A stretch of 63,291 nt of DNA from Actinomycetota bacterium (GTDB lineage: Bacteria > Actinomycetota > Acidimicrobiia > Acidimicrobiales > Ilumatobacteraceae), in assembly GCA_026393475.1 (NCBI GenBank), contig JAPLAA010000017.1, positions 1 to 63,291 on the forward strand, read 5' to 3'. Numbering within the stretch: position 1 is the first letter of the stretch; every line of letters starts with the position of its first letter. Shown one piece after another: positions 8,457 to 16,295 of this stretch. Position numbers and translations under genes: made by a program. Below the pieces are notes generated by a model. The model was not told the DNA's origin, did no database searches, and saw only the letters and a program-made list of their open reading frames with translations.

Positions 8457-9497
8457 ATGCCGATCCCCGACGTGTACGCGCCCGCCCCCGATCGCTACGA
8501 GACCATGCCGTACCGACGGTGCGGGCGCAGCGGGCTGCTGCTGCCGGCGCTGTCGCTCGGGCTGTGGCACAACTTCGGCCACGACCGCGGGTTCACGACC
8601 CAGCAGGCCATCTGCCGTCGGGCGTTCGACCTCGGCATCACCCACTTCGACCTGGCCAACAACTACGGCCCGCCGTACGGCGCGGCCGAGGAGAACTTCG
8701 GCCGCATGCTCGCCGTCGACTTCCGGCACCTCCGCGACGAGCTCGTCGTCTCCACCAAGGCCGGCTACGACATGTGGCCGGGGCCGTACGGCAACTTCGG
8801 CTCACGCAAGTACCTGATCGCCTCGCTCGACCAGTCGCTGCGGCGCATGGGGCTCGACTACGTCGACATCTTCTACTCGCACCGCGCCGATCCCGAGACG
8901 CCCATCGAGGAGACCGTCGGCGCACTCGCCTCGATCGTCCAGCAGGGCAAGGCCCTCTACGTCGGCATCTCGTCGTACAGCTCCGAGCGCACCCGCGAAG
9001 CCGCCCGGCTGCTGACCGAGTTGAAGGTGCCGCTGCTCATCCACCAGCCCTCGTACTCGATGCTCAACCGCTGGATCGAGCGCGACGGCCTGCTCGACAC
9101 CCTCGAGGACGTCGGCGCCGGATGCATCGCGTTCTCGCCGCTCGCCCAGGGCATGCTCACCGACCGCTACCTCGGCGGCATCCCGAGCGACTCACGCATC
9201 GCCACCGGCGGCGCGCTCAGCGAAGGTCTGCTCACCGACGACGCGATGACCAAGGTGCGCGCGTTGAACGACCTCGCCGCCGCCCGCGGGCAGACGCTCG
9301 CCCAGCTCGCGCTCGTGTGGGCGCTGCGCGATCCGCGGATGACCTCGCTCGTGATCGGTGCGAGCAGCGTCCGCCAGCTCGAGGACAACGTGGCGGCGCT
9401 GGCGAACCTGCATCTGAGCGACGACGAGCTCGCCGCGATCGAGCCCTACGCGCAGGAGGCCGAGATCGATCTCTGGAAGGGCTCGAGCTCGAACTGA
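8457..9497 (+). CDS. Aldo/keto reductase, L-glyceraldehyde-3-phosphate reductase (YghZ) type
   Basis: A 346-residue NADPH-dependent TIM-barrel reductase. The AKR tetrad is visible: Asp and Tyr in HFDLANNYGPP, Lys in VVSTKAGYD and His in IFYSHRADPETP. The GPPYGAAEENFGR and MWPGPYGNFGSRKYL segments resemble the YghZ/MgrA branch, which reduces L-glyceraldehyde 3-phosphate and methylglyoxal. The conserved NADP-binding stretch VIGASSVRQLEDN is near the end. TAGGCT (8444-8449) ends 7 nt before the ATG. A short hairpin at 9501-9516 follows the stop. Confidence 0.88.
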   Translation: MPIPDVYAPAPDRYETMPYRRCGRSGLLLPALSLGLWHNFGHDRGFTTQQAICRRAFDLGITHFDLANNYGPPYGAAEENFGRMLAVDFRHLRDELVVSTKAGYDMWPGPYGNFGSRKYLIASLDQSLRRMGLDYVDIFYSHRADPETPIEETVGALASIVQQGKALYVGISSYSSERTREAARLLTELKVPLLIHQPSYSMLNRWIERDGLLDTLEDVGAGCIAFSPLAQGMLTDRYLGGIPSDSRIATGGALSEGLLTDDAMTKVRALNDLAAARGQTLAQLALVWALRDPRMTSLVIGASSVRQLEDNVAALANLHLSDDELAAIEPYAQEAEIDLWKGSSSN

Positions 9498-9500
9498 CCA

Positions 9501-9516
9501 GCTGCCGACCGGCAGC
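9501..9516 (+). terminator. Short hairpin after the aldo/keto reductase gene
   Basis: GCTGCC (9501-9506) pairs with GGCAGC (9511-9516) around a GACC tetraloop, immediately after the TGA at 9495-9497. There is no T-run, so this is a modest terminator candidate. Confidence 0.4.
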
Positions 9517-9608
9517 CCGCCCTCCCATTACCCGCTGGTAACCACGCGCGCATACGCTGGAGCGGGCAAGCGCACGTCGGAGTGCGCAGCACTCGAGGAG
9601 GTCTCGTC

Positions 9609-10790
9609 ATGGCTGGTTCGTACATCGTCGCCGGAGCTCGTACGCCGATCGGCAAGATGAGCGGCGCGCTCGCGTCGTTCAGTGCCGCCGATCTCGGTGG
9701 GTTCGCGATCAAGGCCGCGCTCGAGCGCGCCGGCGTGTCGCCCGACGAGGTGGAGCACGTGCTCATGGGTCAGGTGCTGATGGCCGGTCAGGGCCAGGTG
9801 CCGTCGCGCCAGGCCGCCGTGAAGGCCGGCATCCCGATGAGCGTTCCGAGCGTCAACATCAACAAGGTCTGCCTGTCGGGCCTCAACACCATCTACCTCG
9901 CCGACCAGATGATCGCCTCGGGCGAGGCCGACATCGTGGTGGCGGGCGGCATGGAGAGCATGACGAACGCGCCCTACCTCGCGCCCGGCGCTCGCGGCGG
10001 CTTCCGCTACGGCAACACCGAGCTGGCCGACGCGATCATCAAGGACGGCCTGTGGTGTGCGTTCGACGCCTGCCTCATGGGCCTCGGCACCGAGCGCTAC
10101 GCCGCCGGCAACATCACCCGCGAGCAGCAGGACGAGGTCGCGATGAAGTCGAACGAGCGGGCGGCCAACGCGATCAAGGACGGCAAGTTCGCCGACGAGA
10201 TCATCCCGGTGAGCATCCCGCAGCGAAAGGGCGAGCCGATCCTCGTCGAGACCGACGAGGGCGTGCGCCCCGGCACCACCATGGAGTCGCTCGCGACGCT
10301 GAAGCCCGCGTTCGACAAGGAGGGCACGATCACCGCTGCCAACGCGTCGCAGATCAGCGACGGCGGCTCGGCCGTGGTGCTGATGAGCGAGAAGGCGCTG
10401 AACGCCCGTGGCATCACCCCGCTCGGTCAGGTCGTCAGCTACGGCATGGTGGCCGGCCCCGACAGCGCCTCGCTGCTGCAGCAGCCGAGCAAGGCGATCC
10501 TGAAGGCGCTCGGCAAGGTCGGCAAGTCGGTGAGCGACGTCGACATCTTCGAGATCAACGAGGCGTTCGCCGCGGTCGGCATCGCCTCGATGGCCGATCT
10601 CGGCATCACCGACGAGATCGTCAACGTGAACGGTGGCGCGATCGCGCTCGGCCACCCGATCGGCATGAGCGGCAACCGCCTCGCCCTCACCGTGCTGCAC
10701 GAGCTCCGTCGTCGTGGCGGCGGCACCGGCGCGGTCGCCCTGTGCGGCGGCGGTGGCCAGGGTGACGCCCTCGTGGTGCGCACCGTCTGA
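9609..10790 (+). CDS. Acetyl-CoA C-acetyltransferase (thiolase)
   Basis: A 393-residue thiolase that condenses or cleaves acyl-CoAs, probably making acetoacetyl-CoA. The nucleophilic Cys is in NINKVCLSGLNTIYL, the catalytic His in GGAIALGHPIGMSGNR and the second Cys in GAVALCGGGGQGDA. Unlike many neighbours it has a real leader: TACGCT at 9553-9558 and a strong GAGGAGG Shine-Dalgarno at 9595-9601, which fixes the ATG at 9609. It could feed the crotonyl-CoA reductase pathway 4 kb upstream. Confidence 0.93.
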   Translation: MAGSYIVAGARTPIGKMSGALASFSAADLGGFAIKAALERAGVSPDEVEHVLMGQVLMAGQGQVPSRQAAVKAGIPMSVPSVNINKVCLSGLNTIYLADQMIASGEADIVVAGGMESMTNAPYLAPGARGGFRYGNTELADAIIKDGLWCAFDACLMGLGTERYAAGNITREQQDEVAMKSNERAANAIKDGKFADEIIPVSIPQRKGEPILVETDEGVRPGTTMESLATLKPAFDKEGTITAANASQISDGGSAVVLMSEKALNARGITPLGQVVSYGMVAGPDSASLLQQPSKAILKALGKVGKSVSDVDIFEINEAFAAVGIASMADLGITDEIVNVNGGAIALGHPIGMSGNRLALTVLHELRRRGGGTGAVALCGGGGQGDALVVRTV

Positions 10791-10822
10791 TCTCCCTGAT
10801 CTCCCTGATCTCCCGGATCTCG
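10790..10822 (+). repeat. 9-bp tandem repeat reiterating the thiolase stop codon
   Basis: ATCTCCCTG occurs at 10790-10798 and 10799-10807, with a variant at 10808-10816. Because the period is 9, TGA recurs in the same frame at 10788, 10797 and 10806, so the thiolase gene has two backup stops. Confidence 0.7.
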
Positions 10823-10824
10823 AA

Positions 10825-10856
10825 CGACCCCCGGTGTCTCGCGATCCCGGGGGTCG
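10825..10856 (+). terminator. Perfect 10-bp GC-rich hairpin after the thiolase gene
   Basis: CGACCCCCGG (10825-10834) is complementary to CCGGGGGTCG (10847-10856) with a 12-nt loop. It is a likely terminator, lying directly downstream of the repeated stops. Confidence 0.65.
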
Positions 10857-11014
10857 CTCGCGTCTCGGCCCGGCACCTCGCTGCACCGCGCACGAATGCT
10901 CTGAGCAGGGACGATGCGATGACGGCGCGACCATCCACCATCTATCTCGCTCGATGTGGTTGAGTGACCACCTCGGGTGAAGATGTCACATCAGATGACG
11001 ATTGTTGCGAAGTG

Positions 11015-11043
11015 TTGACAACAACCGGCATCCGTTGTAACGT
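11015..11043 (+). promoter_or_regulatory. Strong sigma-70-type promoter upstream of moxR
   Basis: TTGACA (11015-11020) and TAACGT (11038-11043) are separated by exactly 17 nt, the best consensus match in the window. The -35 box sits inside the near-palindrome TGTTGACAACA, which could be a repressor site. The transcript would begin near 11050 and carry a leader of about 250 nt before moxR. Confidence 0.7.
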
Positions 11044-11109
11044 AATCGACACATAGCGACAGCGCTTCTCCCCACAACGGAGATGAAGCAGCGATCGCCA
11101 CCAAGATCT

Positions 11110-11168
11110 GGGGTACCACCTCTGGAGCTGGCCCGTCCGCCCGCTACCAGGTCCAGGAGTGGTACCCC
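11110..11168 (+). promoter_or_regulatory. Long imperfect inverted repeat in the moxR leader
   Basis: Two 22-nt arms, 11110-11131 and 11147-11168, are complementary at 19 of 22 positions; the outer 10 pairs (GGGGTACCAC) are perfect and the loop is 15 nt. It lies between the promoter at 11015 and the moxR gene, so it would be transcribed. It could be a structured leader, an attenuator or a protein-binding site. Confidence 0.6.
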
Positions 11169-11177
11169 GGTTACGTT

Positions 11178-11220
11178 TTCCGGCCAGTTCCGGCCAGTTC
11201 CGGCCAGTTCCGGCCAGTTC
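11178..11220. repeat. 10-bp tandem repeat, four copies
   Basis: TTCCGGCCAG is repeated without change at 11178, 11188, 11198 and 11208, with a partial fifth copy (TTCAG) at 11218. The 10-bp period is close to one helical turn. It lies about 80 nt upstream of moxR. Confidence 0.85.
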
Positions 11221-11301
11221 AGCGCCGCTCCCCCCAGGGGTCGAGCGGCGTGACAGAACATTCCTGCAGCCCGGCGCTTCACCTGCCGATGAACACTCCC
11301 G

Positions 11302-12381
11302 ATGACGCTGTTCACCCGCGGCACCGCTCCGAGCGGACCCAGCATCGAACTCCCCCCGCCCGACCTCCGGCAGCCGACACCGCTCGGCTCGCCGACCGGT
11401 CTCGGGCCGACACCGATCGCCGGCACCACACCGGTCCCCGCCGAGGTCGAGGCTGCCGGCGCGCTCGGTCGCGCCGTCATCGATACGGTCGCCACCGTGG
11501 TGGCGGGACGCCGCGACGTCGCCGAGGTCGCGGCCGCCTGCCTGCTCTCGCGAGGCCATCTGCTGATCGAGGACATCCCGGGCGTCGGCAAGACCCTCCT
11601 CGCCCAGGTGATCGCTGCGTCCGTGGGCGGTACGTTCCACCGCATCCAGGGCACCGTCGATCTCCTGCCCGGCGACGTGACGGGCACGCTCGTGCCCGAC
11701 GGTGACGGGCTGCGTCTGCGCTTCCGACCGGGCCCGATCTTCGCCAACGTCGTGGTGTTCGACGAACTGAACCGCACCAACCCACGGACCCAGTCGGCGC
11801 TCCTCGAAGCCGCCGAAGAGGGCACCGTCAGCGTCGACGGCCGCAGCCACGAACTGCCCGACCCGTTCCTGTTGGTGGCCACGCAGAACCCGATCGACAT
11901 GGCCGGCACCTTCCGCCTCGGCGAGGGCGCCGTCGACCGGTTCGCGGCCGTCGTGTCGCCCGGTCGCGCCGAGTTCGACGACGAGGTCGCCGTCATCGCC
12001 GGCCGCCGCGGTCGACGCCGCCTCCACGAGGTGCACCCGGTGACCACGATCGAAGCTCTCGTGCACGCTCGCCACACCATCGATCACGTCGCCGTGCCCG
12101 ATGCCGTCTCGCGTTGGATCGTCGAACTGCTCGAGGCGACGCGGCGCCACCCGCGTGTACGTCTCGGCGCCTCGACCCGCGGTGGCCTCGCCGTCGCCGG
12201 TCTCGCCCGCGCGATCGCCGCCATGCGCGGCCGCGCCTTCGTCGTGCCCGACGACGTCGCCGCCGTCGTCGTGCCGGCGCTCGCCCACCGCCTGCTGCTC
12301 ATCGACGGCGACGGGTCGACCGCGGCAGGACGCGAGGTCGTCACCGACTGCCTGCACCAGGTCCGACCTCCGGCGGCGTGA
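11302..12381 (+). CDS. MoxR-family AAA+ ATPase
   Basis: A 359-residue MoxR-type ATPase, a chaperone-like family that usually works with DUF58 and transglutaminase-type membrane partners, here the next gene. Walker A is EDIPGVGKT (about 90-98), Walker B is VVVFDELNRTNP, and VATQNPIDMAGTFRL and GASTRGG are the sensor regions. The first 45 residues are a Pro-rich extension not needed for the fold, so the true start could lie somewhat downstream. No clear Shine-Dalgarno precedes the ATG at 11302. The gene ends 7 nt before the next ATG, which indicates an operon. Confidence 0.88.
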   Translation: MTLFTRGTAPSGPSIELPPPDLRQPTPLGSPTGLGPTPIAGTTPVPAEVEAAGALGRAVIDTVATVVAGRRDVAEVAAACLLSRGHLLIEDIPGVGKTLLAQVIAASVGGTFHRIQGTVDLLPGDVTGTLVPDGDGLRLRFRPGPIFANVVVFDELNRTNPRTQSALLEAAEEGTVSVDGRSHELPDPFLLVATQNPIDMAGTFRLGEGAVDRFAAVVSPGRAEFDDEVAVIAGRRGRRRLHEVHPVTTIEALVHARHTIDHVAVPDAVSRWIVELLEATRRHPRVRLGASTRGGLAVAGLARAIAAMRGRAFVVPDDVAAVVVPALAHRLLLIDGDGSTAAGREVVTDCLHQVRPPAA

Positions 12382-12388
12382 CGGCGGC

Positions 12389-15300
12389 ATGACGGCCCCC
12401 AGCCGCACCGCGCTCACCGAGCCCGCGACCGCCACCCCTGGCCCTGCCGTGCCCGCCGTGCCCGCCGTGCCCGCCGTGCCCGTACGCCCCGACGCGGCAT
12501 CGGCTGCATCGGCTGCATCGGCTGCATCGAGTGGCCGGGCGTTGCGCGGCGTCGCGGCCGGCTCCGGCTACCTGCTGTTCGCATGGGTCGCCACCCTCGG
12601 CATGGGTCGCCTCACCGGCGCGGTGCCCGTCGTGATCATCCTCGGCGCCGGCGTCGTCGGCGGCGTCACCGGCGTCGCCACCGGTTGGTGGCGGCTGGGA
12701 CGTGTCCGCTCGCTGTCGGTGGCCCTGCACGCAGTGTCGGTCGACGCGGGCGACACCGCACGCGTCGTCGTGTCCACCGACGGGGCCCGACCCCGACCAG
12801 TGCACGTCAGGCTGCTCGACCGAGGCGAACCCGTCGCCGACGGCTGGCTCGCGGACGGCGTCCTCGACACCACGGCGACGCTGCCGCGACGTGGCATCGT
12901 CGACCGACTGGACGTGCAGGTGTCGTCCGGCGGAGGTGCCGGGATCGTCTGGTGGCGCCGCCGGTTCGTCGTCGCGATCGACCCCGTCGTCGTGGCACCT
13001 CGCCCCGGTGGCACCGGCGCAACGGTCGAGACGGACACCCAGCCCGCCGGCGTCGCCGCCGAGGCCGCCACGACCGGCGGACGGGCGGCCGACGGAGAAC
13101 TCGACGGCGTGCGCCGATGGCGCGACGGCGACGGCGACCACGCGGTCCACTGGCCCACCTCGCTGCGCACGGGCACCCTGTCGGTGTTCGACCATCGCCG
13201 CGCGTCCGACTCCCGCTGGGTCGTGCGCGCCGTGCTTCCGGCCGACACGGACAGGGGCACGGACAGGGACACCGACAGGGACACCGACCCCGACGGACGA
13301 GCGGCCCGCGACGCCGAAGCAGCCCGGGTGCGGTGGGCGCTCGAGGAAGGGCGGCGGCGGGGCGCCGTCGTCAGCGCGGCCGAGGGCGACGGCGAACCGA
13401 CCGAACTGCACGACGCCGGCGCCATCACCCGGTGGTGCGCCACCTGCCTGCCCGACCCGCCCCCGCTTCCTGCACCCAACAGATGGCGACGCCAGATCGT
13501 GCGCACACCTGCCGAGCCCGACGAGACGCTCGGAGCAGCGGCGAGATGGTCGGTCGCGTTCGCGTCGATCCTGTCGCTCACGATGCTCACCGGCGCGCTC
13601 GAGTCGTCGCCGATCACGCTCGTCGCGCTCATCGGCGGCAGTCTCCTCACCGCCGCCATGACCACCGGCGGCACCAGCCACCGGTCGCTGAAGACGCTCG
13701 TGCAGTTGCTCGTGGCCGGGTTCACCGTGGCCGGACTGATCGCGATCACCGTGTCGGTGTCGAACGCGGACGACCTCCTGTCGGTGATCCGCGGCCCGCT
13801 CCCGCAGGTGCTCATGCTCCTCGTCGTGCTCCACGGGTTCGAGTGCACGAACCGCCGCGCCGCCCGTGCGTCGCTGGCGTTCGGCGCCGTGGTCGCCGCC
13901 TACGCCTCCGGCCAGCGGATCGACCCGGCGCTGCCGTGGTGGCTCGCGGCATGGGGCATCACCTGGATGCTCACCCTCAGGGAGATCGGCACTGCGCCAC
14001 AGCAGCGGCGCGGGCGCCCGGCCGGATCCCCTCGCGTCACCGCCCGCCGCTCCGGTCGCCGGCTCGCGACGACCGCGGCAGCGATCGGCATCGGGGCGGT
14101 GGCCACCGTCGCCCTGCTCGGCACGGTCCCCGTGCCCGACGGCCCGGCCCGGCTGGGCCTGCCGTCGGTGATCGAGACGACCCGGCCGGCCGACACGTCC
14201 TCGCCGTTCGCCGGCGCCGACGGCGCCGACACGACCACCTCCGGCACACGCGACGGCGAGAGCCGTACGGGCAGCCTCGGCGGGTATCCGGGCTTCGACC
14301 ACGAGATCGACACGTCGATGCGGGGTCCGCTCGGCGACGAGATCGTGATGCGGGTCCGCGCGCCGGAACCCGACTTCTGGCGCGGCCAGACCTTCGCCAC
14401 CTTCGACGGACGCACCTGGCAGGTGCTCGACGACCCCGGCTACGCGATGGAGGGGCCCGACATCACCCTCGATCCGGCCTTCGGCGACCACGAACGATCA
14501 CGGCTCGTGGAGACCGAGGAGTTCGTGCAGACCTTCTACGTCGAGGTCGACCAGCCGAACCTGCTGTTCGCCGCGTACCGACCCGACCGGGTGGTGTTCG
14601 ACGGCGACCTGTACGCGCGCTCCGACGGCGCGTTGCGTACCGACCTCGTCCTCACCGCCGGGTCGATCTACACCGTCGTGTCGCAGCGACCGGTCGTCGA
14701 CGCCACGTCGCTCGCCCGCCAAGGCCTCGTCGACGGGCGGCTGACGCAGGCGGGCCGCGACGCCTTCGTGACGTACCTGGAGGTGCCCGCCACCACCACT
14801 GCCCGCACCGTGCAACTCGCCGACCAGCTCGCGGGCGACGCGACCAGCACCTACGACGTGATCCGCAACATGGAGGCCTGGATCGGCGCCAACGTGCAGT
14901 ACGACCTGGAGGCTCCGGTCCCGCCGGAGGGCGTCGACGCGGTCGACGACCTCCTGTTCGGTTCACGGCTCGGGTTCTGCGAGCAGATCGCCTCGGCGCT
15001 CGCCGTCATGCTGCGCACCCAGGGCGTGCCGACCCGCCTGGCGACCGGCTACGTCCCCGGCGAACGCGATCGCGTGACCGGCGTGTTCGAAGTCCGCGCC
15101 AGCGACGCGCACGCCTGGGTCGAGGTCTGGTTCCCCGAGACCGGCTGGCAGGCGTTCGACCCGACCGCCGACGTGCCGCTCGCCGGTGAGTCGCCGCGCA
15201 GCTCCGTCGGTGGCGATCTCGTGCGGTCGGTCAGCGACACCATCGGCCGGCTGTTCCGCGACCACGGCCGCACGGTCGCGCTCGTCACCCTGCTCTCACT

Positions 15301-15622
15301 GCTCGTCGGCGTCGGCGGGACATTCCTGGTGCGCACCCTGCTCGTCCGCCGGCACCGCCGTCGGCGCGGTCGATGGGGCGTGCTGCAGGACCGCCTGTCG
15401 GCCGCCGCGACAGCGCGAGGTATCGACGACGTGTGCACCAATCCGGAACTGGCCCGGCGGTGGACGACCGCCGACCCGCCACGGGCCGACGCCGCCGCAC
15501 GGCTCGCCGAACAGCTCGACCGGGTGGCGTTCGACCCCGACTGGATCGACGACGACGACGCCTTCACCCGAGCCCTCGCGCTGGCGGACCTCCTCGAACG
15601 ACGACCCGACCGGGCACGCTGA
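12389..15622 (+). CDS. DUF58 domain fused to TgpA-like membrane transglutaminase
   Basis: A 1077-residue fusion of two proteins normally encoded separately next to moxR. Residues about 10-50 are low complexity (PAV and AAS repeats). Two helices follow (about 55-100), then a DUF58-like region with RRWRDGDGDHAVHWPTSLRT near 240. A multi-helix block (about 385-580) and a periplasmic TgpA region lead to a transglutaminase core with a full triad: Cys864 (RLGFCEQIAS), His908 (DAHAWVEVWF) and Asp924 (FDPTADV). One more helix (about 965-985) and a 90-residue cytoplasmic tail end the protein. It probably acts on extracytoplasmic peptides or proteins and is powered or assembled by MoxR. Confidence 0.85.
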   Translation: MTAPSRTALTEPATATPGPAVPAVPAVPAVPVRPDAASAASAASAASSGRALRGVAAGSGYLLFAWVATLGMGRLTGAVPVVIILGAGVVGGVTGVATGWWRLGRVRSLSVALHAVSVDAGDTARVVVSTDGARPRPVHVRLLDRGEPVADGWLADGVLDTTATLPRRGIVDRLDVQVSSGGGAGIVWWRRRFVVAIDPVVVAPRPGGTGATVETDTQPAGVAAEAATTGGRAADGELDGVRRWRDGDGDHAVHWPTSLRTGTLSVFDHRRASDSRWVVRAVLPADTDRGTDRDTDRDTDPDGRAARDAEAARVRWALEEGRRRGAVVSAAEGDGEPTELHDAGAITRWCATCLPDPPPLPAPNRWRRQIVRTPAEPDETLGAAARWSVAFASILSLTMLTGALESSPITLVALIGGSLLTAAMTTGGTSHRSLKTLVQLLVAGFTVAGLIAITVSVSNADDLLSVIRGPLPQVLMLLVVLHGFECTNRRAARASLAFGAVVAAYASGQRIDPALPWWLAAWGITWMLTLREIGTAPQQRRGRPAGSPRVTARRSGRRLATTAAAIGIGAVATVALLGTVPVPDGPARLGLPSVIETTRPADTSSPFAGADGADTTTSGTRDGESRTGSLGGYPGFDHEIDTSMRGPLGDEIVMRVRAPEPDFWRGQTFATFDGRTWQVLDDPGYAMEGPDITLDPAFGDHERSRLVETEEFVQTFYVEVDQPNLLFAAYRPDRVVFDGDLYARSDGALRTDLVLTAGSIYTVVSQRPVVDATSLARQGLVDGRLTQAGRDAFVTYLEVPATTTARTVQLADQLAGDATSTYDVIRNMEAWIGANVQYDLEAPVPPEGVDAVDDLLFGSRLGFCEQIASALAVMLRTQGVPTRLATGYVPGERDRVTGVFEVRASDAHAWVEVWFPETGWQAFDPTADVPLAGESPRSSVGGDLVRSVSDTIGRLFRDHGRTVALVTLLSLLVGVGGTFLVRTLLVRRHRRRRGRWGVLQDRLSAAATARGIDDVCTNPELARRWTTADPPRADAAARLAEQLDRVAFDPDWIDDDDAFTRALALADLLERRPDRAR

Positions 15623-15650
15623 TTCGGGCACGCTGAACCCGGCACGCTGA
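15612..15650 (+). repeat. 14-bp tandem repeat reiterating the stop codon
   Basis: (C/G)GGCACGCTGA recurs at 15612-15622, 15626-15636 and 15640-15650. The first copy contains the stop of the transglutaminase gene, and TGA recurs at 15620, 15634 and 15648, in three different reading frames. Confidence 0.7.
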
Positions 15651-15689
15651 ACCCGATGCGGTCGACCCGCGGCACCTGCCCGCGCCGGC

Positions 15690-16295
15690 TCAGGCCGACA
15701 GGTCGCGTCGTCCCTCGAGCGCACGGCCGAGCGTGAGCTCGTCGGCGTACTCGAGATCGCCGCCCACCGGCAGACCGCTGGCGATGCGGGTGACACGCAC
15801 CCCGAACGGCTGCAACATGCGGGCGAGGTACATGGCCGTGACCTCGCCCTCGGTGTTCGGGTTCGTGCAGAGGATCACCTCGGTGATGCCCTCCGGCTCG
15901 ATGCGGGCGAACAGCTCCTTCACCTTGAGCTGCTCGGGTCCGATGCCCTCGAGCGGGCTCATCGCCCCCAGCAGCACGTGGTAGCGGCCGCGGAACTCAC
16001 CCGTGCGCTCGATCGCGACGATGTCGCGGGCCTCTTCCACCACGCACACCGTGGACGTGTCGCGCCGGTCGTCGGTGCAGATGGGGCACAGCGCGGCGTC
16101 GGCGATGTTCCAGCAGCGCTCGCAGAAGCGCACCCTGGCCTTGGCATCGGTGAGTGCGTGGGCGAGCCGGGCGACGTCGTCGGTGGGCACCTTCAACAGG
16201 TGGAAGGCGATCCGCTGCGCCGACTTCGGACCGATGCCCGGCAACCGACCGAGCTCGTCGATCAGCACCTGGACCGGCATCGTGTACGAGGCCAT
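15690..16295 (-). CDS. recR: Recombination mediator RecR
   Basis: A 201-residue RecR, the ring-forming clamp that helps load RecA at gaps. It has the N-terminal helix-hairpin-helix ([20 protein letters not shown]), a Cys4 zinc finger (Cys58, Cys61, Cys70, Cys73) and a Toprim domain ([19 protein letters not shown], then the Walker-like [11 protein letters not shown]). Its ATG shares one base with the stop of dnaX (TGATG), so it is translationally coupled to it, the classic dnaX-recR arrangement. The ATG at 16280 is an alternative start. Confidence 0.96.
   Translation of the reverse strand: MASYTMPVQVLIDELGRLPGIGPKSAQRIAFHLLKVPTDDVARLAHALTDAKARVRFCERCWNIADAALCPICTDDRRDTSTVCVVEEARDIVAIERTGEFRGRYHVLLGAMSPLEGIGPEQLKVKELFARIEPEGITEVILCTNPNTEGEVTAMYLARMLQPFGVRVTRIASGLPVGGDLEYADELTLGRALEGRRDLSA

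Noticed and set aside
5733..8729. A 998-codon open frame on the minus strand over the GH18, PhyH and reductase genes
   Set aside because: In DNA of this GC content antisense frames stay open by chance. The plus-strand genes have clear catalytic motifs, and this frame reads as low-complexity Arg/Ala/Val sequence.
11083..11253. A 56-codon ORF (start with GGAG just before it) in the moxR leader
   Set aside because: Its translation is dominated by the palindrome and the 10-bp repeats, and no conserved pattern is visible. It could be a leader peptide, but nothing supports it beyond an open frame.
13246..13288. Repeat-rich segment inside the fused DUF58 gene (DRGTDRDTDRDTDPD) as a sign of a frameshift or junction
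   Set aside because: The frame, codon bias and domain order continue on both sides, so it is in-frame 12-bp slippage within a linker.
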